64,000 bases of DNA from Cucumis sativus. Lineage: Eukaryota; Streptophyta; Magnoliopsida; Cucurbitales; Cucurbitaceae. Below, one piece after another: positions 53,726 to 64,000 of the stretch. A model generated the notes under the pieces. That model searched no databases and was not told where the DNA came from. It was given only the letters and a program-made list of their open reading frames with translations. The position numbers and the translations under genes were made by a program. Positions within the stretch are counted from its first letter, which is position 1; every line of letters starts with the position of its first letter. Location: positions 22,447,498-22,511,497 of the forward strand of contig NC_026660.2 of assembly GCF_000004075.3 (NCBI RefSeq). The letters run 5' to 3'.

Positions 53726-56700
53726 TTATGAATACCTAGTTGAACGAGGAAATTCTGATCCTCGAGCACCATATGATCTCCATAGATCTCGCCACTGAGG
53801 CCGAACACTATTTCGTTCAAATTGATGACTTTGATGAACATCTGTATGTGATCTGGGGGTGCTGCTTCCATTGCGTTTCTTCTGAGCAGTCCTCATCTCT
53901 TCTTCTGCATCGTATCGGGAGCGCTGAAAAAACATATTATTTTAACCTATAAGATCTATAAGCAGTGACACTTCTAAACTGGCGAAGCATTGGTCGAGCT
54001 CCAACACGCTCCAAACGCAGTTGGGGTGTCTGTTACTTTATTATTATTTCTTTGCTTTCCAACACATCAGGACACTCCAAGACACGCCTAGGACACGCCA
54101 GCAACATACCAACACACTCCATATGCAAATTTCTTTTTTAAAAAAGTAGTGAAACACGACCCACTAATGATAGCCCATTTAAGGGGAATTTTAAGCTGAT
54201 TAAAATTAACTGTTCAACCCAATTTTTTCAAAGAGTTTTTGCACACTTTCTCCATACAAACACACTTTAGCCTCAAGATTTAAACCACAATCTGCCTTCC
54301 TAAAAAAACCATTATGCTACCCGATTCTTTATAACTTCATTGATGACTAGGACTTCAACTTCAAGACCCATGACCAACGACGACTTATATGACTTCTCTT
54401 ACTGCTTTTTTCCATTCTCATTTCTATTTATTTCCTTCTGTTTTTGTCGTTCTTCTTTTTTTTTTTTCCTTCATGCTTATTTCTTACTTTGTTAAATATA
54501 TGTGCGCATGTTTCACAATATGCCAAATTATGCACACATATTATTTTTGTAGAAAAAATAAAATAACATGTTCCCCACGTGACGTGTCCTATTGTTTTGG
54601 AAATTGTGACACCACCATGTTGGTGTCATGTTGTATTCGTGTCAGTATCCGTGCTTCTTAGGTTATAATCATCTAATAAAATATATTGAGCTATTAAACT
54701 AGAATTTAAAAAAAGAAAAAAAGTCGTTGGCCTATGAAAATTTTGATTCAAAAGTTAGAGAACTCTTCCAATTGACCACAAGCGATGAAAGGATTCTTTA
54801 AGTTACCTTGATAGGATCTGAGAGTACTGCATATGCCTCTCCAATCATTTTAAAAAGTTTATCGGCATCTTTGTGGACTCCTCCAGCTATATCCTTCCAT
54901 AGCACATTATCTCCATTGTCTGCTCTAGCCAAGGATTGACCAGCCTAAACAAATGAACAACCAATATAAAGTATACCTACAAAACAAATGAGCATATCAA
55001 CAAAGTACAAAAAAATCAAACCTTGTCTGGATGGTATCTGAGAGCAGCTTTCCTGTATGCCTTCTTAATTTCAGCTGAAGAAGCAGATGGATCAACTCCC
55101 CTGCCATCAAAGTTAAATTACTAGTGATTCTCATAACCTGAAATTTAAAGGACCTCTCTCAAATTTCTCATCCTACCAAAAACTTGAAGGCAAAACCTTT
55201 GGTATCAATAAAACTAATACTTTTGTGGAGGTTAGTAGGTGGACATCCCTTTTAAATGGGGAAATGAAATAACCTAAACCAGCCACAAACAACAATTAAG
55301 GTTCCTCTAACGTTTTGAGCCGAACCATAGTCCTGAACAAATGTAGTAGTCAATTACAAACTGCATAGAGCAGACAACTAAACAAATAAAGGTTGTTGCA
55401 CCAGTGCTCAACTCGTCCATGGAAGTTCACAATGTGGGTTCTTCTTAGACTCTTTGCGTCATGACATAGTCACTAGCAGATTATACCTTCTAGCTGACAC
55501 TTGGAATGACTTGGATGACACAAGAATTCTAATCCGGACAGAGGGGAAAGGAAAAACACGAATAGGTGCTTATAAGAAGCATGATCTTCATCACAACATC
55601 AATCAAAAACTCTGATGGAAGGGGAAAAAGGGTCTCTTTGTTTCATTAGTTTTGAATATTTGTATTGAGTTATAAAATTACAACCGTTGCAATGATTGAA
55701 TAAATAAATTATTTTAACACTAGAAAGCTGTTTAAAAAATCTAATAGATGGTAGATCATTCTGCATACTAAAAAACTTGATCACAATTTACTGCCAAATG
55801 CAACATCTCAAAGAAAGGCAGCTATTATTTAGCAGACTTTTTAAATGATGGGTGATACTTACAGAATAAGGTACATGTCCAATGGAATTTCCTTTCTTGA
55901 TTCTTCTTCAACTTCTGCAAGCCTGAGACGAGTTTGTCTCAAATCATTTGTACTGGTACCTGATCTATCAGAAGTAGCATATTGATAGGTCTTCTCTAAT
56001 TCCTTTGAGAAAACTGATACAAGCTTTTGGAGATCATTAGCTGCTTGACCATAGTCTCTAATCATTTCATACAAAGTGGCCCGTCTAGAAATTGCCTGTG
56101 AATATAAAAGCTTAATTAGAACATGTTCAGATTTATGTTAGTGTTCATCTATAAAGCCATTCTAATTTTTATTTGAGAAACACAAGAAGAATTAGAGGAT
56201 TTTTTTTCTCTCAAAATTATATTTAGAAATTTCTAGAATAATCTGATATTGCCTTTAATGTTAAATTTGAAACCAGTAGCTAATTCTGTTTTTATACAGA
56301 AGAAGGTAACAATATCACTAAACACAAGAATGAAATGATAGCCAGATAATATATCCAACATCGAACATTCTTAAGAAGAAAAAAAAGGACACACTAAATA
56401 CGAACATTTATAAAAAAAAAATAGTTTGGTATTTATGAATCCTTGCCATCCCAAGGACTGTTGTCAAACTAAATTCAACCAGTTTTAAATACCAAGCACA
56501 TTTTAATTTCAATCAAACATCTTTACATACCACCTAGATAAGTTTTGACAGTGCGGCTCCTAGTATTTTAAAAAACCAACAATGAAAGAAAGAAATGATT
56601 ACTTTGAAATACTCTTCATCAAGGGCTATGGCAAGACTACAATCGGCAATGGCATCAATAACTTGGCCCTGAGCTTTGTATGCAGCAGCCCGATTGCAGA

Positions 56701-59700
56701 AACAAACAGCTGTGAAAGGACGTGACTCGACGTTGCATGACAAAGCAGCTGTATAATGCTCAACAGCTTCGGCATACCTCCCTTGCTGAAATGCTTCATT
56801 CCCAGCAGCCTGCAGTCATTTAAGGGGAAAGAAAGACCATGGAGATATCAGATAAGTGTCCCCTCAATTAAATAGAAATGGAATATTTACAATGATTAAT
56901 GGTAAATATTAACCCAAAGACCTAAGGTAATGAGTGAAGGAAAATTTAGTACTATATCACTAACACTCTCGCTCACTTGTAAGCTTGAAATACGTAGAAA
57001 ACTCAACAAGTAGAAATCAATATTAATTGGAAAGAAAATAACATTGAAGGAGTTTAAATATAAGACCTCTTAGACTACCTCCTCTGATAACATGCTAAAT
57101 CCCTTATTGACCCAAAAAATTAAGTTGGTTGGTGAAAACAAATTTAATACTATCATGTTAGATATTTGATTCTGCCTAGTAGAACTTCAAGTTCACCATA
57201 ATTATCTTCTCTCTTTACATGCATTTCCTATTAGACACGACAGAAAACATACAATTTGTGATTCACATTTGATGAAGAGTTTAAATTTCAATAGAATATG
57301 GCCCTTTAAAAATTAAAGGATCGATGAAATGAAAAAATGATAAATGAATATGATCAAGTTATGGCCGATAGAATAGAGAAGCCTCAAAGCCATAGACAAA
57401 GATTTGAAAGAGTAAGGCACATATAGGAAGCAATTCACTAAGGTTACCTTGTGACGAAGAAGCTCCCTCATGGTAATGGCTAGTGGTATTGATGACTCCA
57501 AAAACTTTCTTCCATTCCTGGAACTTAAAATTGTCAAACTGGGGAAGTCCCACAATTCCACTTTTTGAAAGGGAAAAAAATCTTTTTCCTCTCTAATTCG
57601 TCCACTTCTCAATTTACATTTTTATTCATTTCCCAGCTGAAAAGAAGAGATTTTGAATTCTAGTATAGTGATATGATGAAGCATTTACCCAATCATCGCA
57701 GACGCTCTCTCCTCTTGCATTTCTAAAGAAGCCAGACCCTCCTCAAGTTTTCCCAGAAGGAAGTAGGACTTGAGTGTCAAGCGGCATCGCCAAATCCTAA
57801 AGTAAAATTTCTTTGAAATTTCAGAATCATCCAGATTTGAGGTCTGACTGCCAATATCTTCTGAAGGATAATTTTTTTCAGCAGAATTTAAAGTCTGCTC
57901 ACAAAACTGAATCACCTCCTCATATCTTTGAAGCTGCATTTTTTAAAAGTTTGGGACAAAAAAACAAAAAACAGTCATGCTGCATGAAGATTAGAGTCTC
58001 TCAGATGAAAATGAAAGTTGGTTTACTTGGAGTAAAATCTCATTAATCTACCAAAAGAAAACACAGGGGAAAGGAAAAAGAGAGAGAGAGAACAACAACA
58101 ATAACAATAGAGGAGTGCAACAAACCACAAAAAGTGCCTCTGCTTTCATTTCATGTAATTTTTCTGAGCATGAGCTTATCACCAAAGCCTCAGAAATTAA
58201 TTCTAAAGCACTTTGCATATCACTGGATGTGCTTCTTAGCTGAAGTTCAGCTAAACGTTTCGTGAATTCAGACACTTTCTGCAAGCCAGTAGAAACATAA
58301 GTCTTGGACATACAGGAACCTTAGGTCACACCTATTAAAAGTGAAAAATCAACTAAAACTAAAACCTAATCTAATTTTAAAAAAAAAACAAAATGCACCT
58401 ACCTGAACAAGCTTGTCTCTTATCATAAGTAACAAAAAGATTGAAAATATCGTGGACGTTCAAGATGAAAAGTAGAAAATTTTGGGTGTAACAATGCATT
58501 AACTTTTTTCAAGAAATGAACTAGTACTCAAAATTTTCAACTTCTAAATGATTGAAGGAAAAAGTAACGACAAAGCCCACCAAACCAATATTCGTTAGCT
58601 AAAGAGTATTGGCATAAGAGTAGAGTATATGTAAATTTATGAATAAGAAGTAAATTAATCATTGGTTTTTTAATATAAGAAACTGTAGACTATGTTGAGA
58701 GAAAGACCATGCAAAAAATAAGAAGATGAGATATTCCAATAAGACCTAATAGTGACAAAAAGGAAGCTCAATTTGTCACAATTTCAAAAAATAAGGGACT
58801 GAGAACCCATGTGGAAGCAAAGAGTAAATTTGAGTTCCAATACTCTTCATGACTAGAATATTCATTGCTTTTATAATCATTGTACAAACTATAACTTCCA
58901 CTAAACATGTTAATATACACTCAAAAGGAACAGAATGCCAAAAAGATATCATATCCTAGAAAGAACTTTGTTACCTGAGCATTTTGCAAACCGTCAGATG
59001 CTTCCACTACAACTTTGCGGTCCACACAGATATCATTTCCAGGCTGCAGGCATCTCTTGAAATATTGTATTGCATTCTCCACTTCCCCAAGGCCAAGGTA
59101 ACAGCTAATTTATGAGATAGCACTTCAGTGATACGTTATAAACACAATTTTCAAGATCTACTTCAATTCATAGTTCCAATCATAAGATCTACTATAGCGT
59201 ATTCTGGTTGTGTATGGCAACCAAGCAGAACCAGAATATGCTATTATAAAAGGTTCTGATCTTTACAAAAAGAATCAGTAACAAATCATTCCTGGTACGA
59301 GTCTAACATACAACAGTAGGAGAAACAAAATTATTCTTTTTATATGTCTAATATTTTCTCTGTTAATCTAGAACTATGTTTTCTATATGCGAGTATATGT
59401 AGCTTCCTATGTCGTTCTAATGGTAAAAAAGGCAAGCTGTAAACTCAAATTCATTTTAAGGTTAAGTGTTAAAATCTTAACGCCACCTACTTATGATATT
59501 AAATAAAGTTCTCCGATGCAATTCACTTTTATCTTTTGGAGCTGAAAACCCAACTTTCATTGAAAAAATGAAAGAATATACGAAGACATCCAAAAACACC
59601 AAGTCCCAAAATGGGAACATCCCTGGTCCTAACACACTTTCTTTAAGATTCTATCATGGTATCACCACAAAAAGGCACTAATCAAGCAAAATAAGATCTA

Positions 59701-62662
59701 ACAAATAATTAGAAAAAGTGTTTGCCACCGACCCCCAAAGAAAAACATAGTAAAACTTTCTTTAAGATTCTACAAATATGCATCGGACATACAGATAGAA
59801 AAATGTTTAAGCAACTAACTACCGAGAATGAAAACATTACTTTAACGTCAGACAAAGAAACCTTAAAGAGTTACAGATGTGCATATATGTGTATCAAACT
59901 CAGAATAAGACAGAAAGACAATAAACAGTGAGCCTTACTTTGCAGCTCTAAGGTACACTTTATAAAAGCCAGGATCTATAGCAGCAGCCATTGTACAGTC
60001 ACTGATTGCGTCTCTCAATCTTCCAAGAGACATTCTAGTTGCTGCACGATTGCTATAGCAAAGCATCAAAGCCCTGAGACAGCTTCTAGACGATTCATCT
60101 CTTGAAATACAATTAACCCCTTGAGTGTAATGGTCCTCGGCTTTGGATAAATCACCACTTGCATATGCCTGGTTGCCTCTGCAACATGTTATGCCAATAA
60201 AAGAGAGAGAAATGAGAAGCTGGCAATGCCAAAGTAAAAGATAATTACCTAATTGAAACGAAAAATCCAAGGACACACCTAATAGGATATCTAGGGCAAG
60301 AAAAAAATTATAAAGAGCAAAACACTAACCTCAATCTCCACTTTTCACAAGCCTCCTGGGCAGCAACTGTTGCTTCTATAGTTGAAACAGGCTCTTGCTT
60401 CATCTCCGGGCCTTTGTTCACCCAAGAGCCAACTCCATATTTGTGCTGAGCCATAGAGGAATCTCCTTTCTGACTTTTCTGAGATGATATTGGTGATGAA
60501 TTCCCAGAAAATGTTACGAATTGTGCAGAAGAAGATGATAATGGAACCTCAATACCAATTGTTGGAGACATATGAGAATCTTGACCAACTTTTCCCCAAC
60601 TTTTCTTTTTATATTGGCGTTTGGATGCAGATGATTGACCTTGAGCAGCAAAAGAGGCAGCAAATATAAAGTTCGACCTGGATGCATCCTCTGAATTTGA
60701 AGCAAAACTGAATTGCTTCCTGCCATCGCTATCCTGCCTCTCCAATTTCAAACTTGAACTGGCTTCTGTTTCTTCTGAAATAGCTGCTAGATCACCACTT
60801 AAATCCAACTCCTCGTTTGCAGATTTGTAGCTTTCAGTATCTGCACCTGAAATAGATTCGTCCACGGGACCTTCAGCACCCTGGTTTGTATTAGAATGGT
60901 AAAGAGAGCCATGATCTACCTCTACTTCAGTCGCACTCAAACCAGGTTCGCTTATATTTAAGCTTTCTGTAGCGTTAAGCAGATCTTCATCTATAACATC
61001 ATTTAAAACCTCAGGTACTGACTCATCAAATTCAACGGAGTTGTGGTCAAGAACCAGTGATTCATTGGATGTCACAGAATTTTCAGGAGAGATTGGATCA
61101 CTAGCTAAAGTTTCCTGATATGGCGAAGCATCCATTGGTGAATATGGTTCAGACGCTTTGTCTCTCTCCAGAGGATCCCTGTCCCTTGAAACAAAGTCCT
61201 GAGTCTCCTGATCAATGTGCAACTGTACTGTGGTCGAATTATATCTTCCACTCCTACTCTTTGGTCCAAATTCTCTAGTTGGATCCCGCTGTGCATTGAA
61301 TTGAAAATTTTGAGTCATACCAGCAGAAAAAATGTATGGATTGACATCTGATGTTTCACATTCTACAAAAGATGATCCAGGATTTTCTTGTTTAGTTGTA
61401 GAGCGAAAGTAACATGTTTCTTTGTTTCTATTTGTATCCGTCGCTTGAAATGTACTACCAACAGCATTAAATTGTATATCACTATGAAAAATTGAAGAAG
61501 GCATAGCCACATTATTTTGATCATTACCATCCTTTTGTGCATATGAGGGAAACTGATTGCCTCCCATGTCCTTACACTCTTGCAACTTCTGAGATTTCAT
61601 ATTTGTAGCCAATGGTTGATTAGGATTTCGATCTAAATAACTAAAATTTTGCATTTCTGTCGTCTCTGTAATTCCTCCAGATGAAGGTGTCCTTTTATCT
61701 AGTTTCATCTCCTCCATCTTTCTTGACAAGAAAATATCCTTTTGCTCAACAAAATTACCACTAGTCCTTTGAGTTCTTTCAGAGACAAATTTTTCCTTGT
61801 GGGTGTTGATATTTGTTGAATTCGATGTGCCCTTTATGTTCAAACCTTTTATCTTCTCAGGAAGAGAATCTGCTGAGCTTCCAACAGCAGAGTTTGTAAC
61901 ACCCTTACCCCTGTCCAATCCAAACATATCCACACCATCAGCTTTAAATGCAGCACTACCAATATCACGATGCCCACTATCTTCAATGTTCAAATGCTCC
62001 AACTTGTTGGGGAGTTCAGAAACTATAGGATTATCAACATTACTGTTCCACAAACCAACTTTAGCCTGTTCATTTGATCTCAACCTCGAACTTTCATTTC
62101 TAGTTTTCTCAACTGGTATAGCATTACCTTGCCCTTCTTCAATGTTCAATTTCCTCATGTCATCCGGAAGCTTTGATTCAATGGCTTCTTTGCCTCCTTT
62201 ATCAAAAACATCGGTTTTACTCGTCCTGCTATTACCTCCATTAAAGACGAATTTCTCATCTCTAGCAATCCCAACCTCATCCACACTTGCGATGTTCAGT
62301 TTCTTCATTCCATCAAAAATTTCTCTCCCTGACATCTCTAAATTCGAGCTAGTAGAGGTGCTCCTATTTTCTCCAAATACAAATGGCTGATTCCCTATCC
62401 CACCCGATTTACAGGAGACAGAATCCTGGCCACCCCCCAACGGGACTGCAAATGAATTCCCGGTAAACGGACGAAGCGTTTCCGGCACCGTCGCAGACCT
62501 CAAATCCTGAGAACTCGTTTGTCTCCTCACCTTCGTCATCCTCGGCCTCGTAAGACCAGACTTCGATCGAGGACCCGATGGGGTAACATAACTAAGTTTG
62601 GAATACCCATCATAAGAATTCGAAGACCCAGAAGCATTATCGTGGAAACTTGATGAATTCAT
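53726..62662 (-). CDS. TPR and J-domain co-chaperone-like protein (TPR15/TPR16-like)
   Basis: Eleven exons in minus order: 62662-60330, 60178-59939, 59104-58975, 58278-58126, 57933-57689, 57517-57448, 56809-56603, 56095-55863, 55100-55022, 54944-54807 and 53923-53726. They give 1341 aa. Residues 1-777 (one exon) are disordered, Ser/Asn/Asp/Glu-rich, with FVFG/FVFN/FIFA words and a periodic LP..M..LNI motif. From 778, TPR motifs appear ([40 protein letters not shown]), a linker, then a second TPR set ([20 protein letters not shown]). A C-terminal J domain follows with HPD at 1227-1229. The J domain should stimulate Hsp70 ATPase and the TPRs may bind Hsp70/Hsp90 tails. It resembles Arabidopsis At5g12430 and At2g41520 and animal DNAJC7. 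The cellular role is not established. Confidence 0.92.
53946..54665. mobile_element. Possible terminal-inverted-repeat element in the last intron of the TPR-J gene
   Basis: The left end AACCTATAAGATCTATAAGCAGTGACAC and the reverse complement of the right end, AACCTAAGAAGCACGGATACTGACAC, share their outer six bases and the words AGCA.G and TGACAC. The interior near the left end is rich in ACACTCC/GGACACG words. It fills most of the 883-bp intron 53924-54806. No transposase frame or target duplication was seen, so the type is unknown. Confidence 0.45.
56911..57160. repeat. Dispersed repeat with direct terminal repeats, copy B
   Basis: The core matches copy A at 28926-29185 in the same orientation. 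Its ends, ACCCAAAGACCTAAGGTAAT and GACCCAAAAAATTAAGTTGG, each followed by an AAATTTA(G/A)TACTAT word, form imperfect direct repeats of about 50 bp. It lies in the TPR-J intron between 56810 and 57447. Confidence 0.55.
59493..59780 (-). mobile_element. Possible LINE tail in a TPR-J intron
   Basis: The phrase ACTTTCATTGAAAAAATGAAAGAATAT near 59552 is the same as a tail phrase near 1993-2020 in the CHR5 intron. It is followed by A-rich sequence with ACACTTTCTTTAAGATTCTA repeated, in part, about 130 bp later. There is no coding remnant. Confidence 0.35.
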
Positions 62663-64000
62663 GTCGTAACGGGCAGCAAGGTTTTGAGAAACTCAAAGAA
62701 ATTGAAGAATCATAAATCTGGGAAGTCGGAAATGGGTCTGAGGATTTAGAAGCTCAAGAACATGGGTTTTCGTTTAAAAGCTTGAGGCTGCCCATCAATG
62801 GCAGACCGATTGAAACCCAATGCAGAAAGAAGGATCATATCGAAATCGAACAAAGTATATATATATATATATGGGATTGAAATGGAAAGTGGGAAGAAGA
62901 GCAATTTGAGGTGGGAGTTATTTCCTTGGGTTGGAAGGCAAAAATCAATAGGAAGAGAGATTTGTTTGGATTTTCAACAGTTTAATCACAGGTATGAATT
63001 TCATAAAGAAAAAAAGAAAAAAAGAAAAACAAGAAAGTTGATTGCTTTATTTTTCTTTCTTTGCCTCTGTTTTGATCTTCTAATGGTGCTTTCAATATCA
63101 TGTGTTGTGTTTGTAGCCTTCTTCTTCAATCCCTTCATTTGGGTTTTTCTCTTTCTCTTTCTCTTTCTCTTTTCTAAATTAATTTATTTGTTTTGAAAAT
63201 TTTATTTTTCATATTATTGGGTTTGGGAGTTGGGTCCATCTTCTCTTTGCTCTTATCACAATTATCAATTCAAGAAGAGGAAGAAGAGGAAAAAAAAGGG
63301 TTTCTTTGGGTTTCTTAAAATACTTCCTACAACATGACAAGTTGACTCTCTACCTTATACTATTTCAATTTTCTATTCTTTTAAATCTTCCCAAATACTA
63401 TAAAATAGAGCTAAACCAATTTAATACCATCGCTTTTAGTCCTTTAATGGAATAAACATAGTTTTCCAACTAGGTTTTGTAGTAGATAATGTAAGAGTAG
63501 AAGAATCGAACTTTTAACTTTATATTTGATACTATAAATATTGTGTTAGTTGAACTAATTTCATTTGACATTGTCATCAAAGGCTTACAACATATATGTA
63601 TATAGAATCGAGAGGTTCTATGTTCAAATCTTGTACTTGAAAAAAAATTCATTTCACACTTAATTAACAAACTTTGTATTCCATTGTATTTATTTAATTT
63701 TTAATAAATGAAATCATAATTAACATCTACCATGTTTACTTGATTAGGAGTTAATTAGAAGGAAAAGAAAGAGATTGTTTTGGTACAATCTCTTAATATG
63801 TGGCATAGTATTATTATCTTGTGATAATTATGTTTAGATGTTAACTAACAAATACACATATATGAAATGTAAAAGTATTTATTTGTAATAAATGAAGTTT
63901 GTCTATCAAGCAAATCTATATTGACTAGATAATACACTGATCTCAACTATACAAGCAAAGACAACTATATTTAACAGTATACTATATTTTGAGTAAATCT
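62663..64000. other. Upstream region of the TPR-J gene to the right window edge
   Basis: It contains the leader (62663-62830), an alternating TA run (62856-62870) and pyrimidine-rich (TTTCTC)n at 63140-63176, then AT-rich sequence. Near 63605-63635 the words GAGAGGTTCTATGTTCAAATC resemble the edge of a dispersed repeat. No gene was recognised; the 132-codon plus frame at 62798-63196 is low complexity. Confidence 0.4.
62856..62870 (-). promoter_or_regulatory. Candidate TATA region of the TPR-J gene
   Basis: An alternating TATATATATATATAT run lies about 195 bp before the ATG on the minus strand. Its position suits a TATA box with a leader of about 150 bp, but simple TA runs are frequent here, so support is weak. 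Confidence 0.3.

Noticed and set aside
61797..62390. 197-codon plus-strand open frame
   Set aside because: It is fully antisense to the large first exon of the TPR-J gene and is a shadow of that coding sequence.

Overview
The window is nuclear DNA of a flowering plant. It holds eight intron-rich protein genes with GT-AG introns, CT-rich leaders and AT-rich spacers. The proteins (a chromatin remodeler of the CHR5 type, the chloroplast magnesium-chelatase subunit CHLD, TITAN9, a UBC19/20-type E2 and a plant membrane-anchored hexokinase) point to a eudicot. The dispersed AT-rich fold-back repeats and LINE tails remind me of Cucurbitaceae, but that family-level guess is inference. No CRISPR, rRNA, tRNA or prokaryotic feature was recognised.

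Layout, left to right. (1) 1164-6694, minus: the N-terminal 590 codons of CHR5. The gene continues beyond the left edge, and its last visible intron holds a decayed LINE. (2) 12955-15314, plus: a complete EF-hand, Ca2+-regulated mitochondrial ATP-Mg/Pi carrier (SCaMC/APC type, 496 aa). (3) 17317-24067, plus: CHLD, 15 exons, 748 aa. (4) 25819-28598, plus: TITAN9, 8 exons, 299 aa. (5) 30749-32177, plus: a UBC19/20-type E2 enzyme, 6 exons, 181 aa. (6) 33890-37644, minus: a type-B (membrane-anchored) hexokinase, 9 exons, 502 aa. (7) 45799-50270, plus: a saccharopine dehydrogenase-like oxidoreductase, 13 exons, 427 aa. One of its introns has an abnormal GA donor. (8) 53726-62662, minus: a 1341-aa TPR protein with a C-terminal J domain (TPR15/TPR16-like), 11 exons.

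The exon models were built by hand. All junctions keep the reading frame, and all but one use GT-AG. The genes do not form an operon-like unit and act in separate processes: chromatin remodeling, mitochondrial nucleotide transport, chlorophyll synthesis, embryo/endosperm development, cell-cycle ubiquitination, sugar metabolism or sensing, redox metabolism and chaperone function. From memory of Arabidopsis locus numbers, TTN9 - UBC19/20 - HKL-type hexokinase - saccharopine dehydrogenase-like form an old conserved block (At3g20040-At3g20070 and At1g50450-At1g50490).

Spacers and introns carry small non-autonomous repeats: an AT-rich fold-back family with many copies, two copies of a ~250-bp element with direct terminal repeats, a ~190-bp inverted-repeat element in a CHLD intron, a ~720-bp possible inverted-repeat element in the last intron of the TPR-J gene, and LINE relics. 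The observations most worth a second look are the ~50-residue periodic motif in the disordered half of the TPR-J protein, the GT-to-GA splice donor in the dehydrogenase-like gene, the intact catalytic motifs in an HKL-type hexokinase that also has a short upstream ORF, and a possible presequence-like extension of TITAN9.
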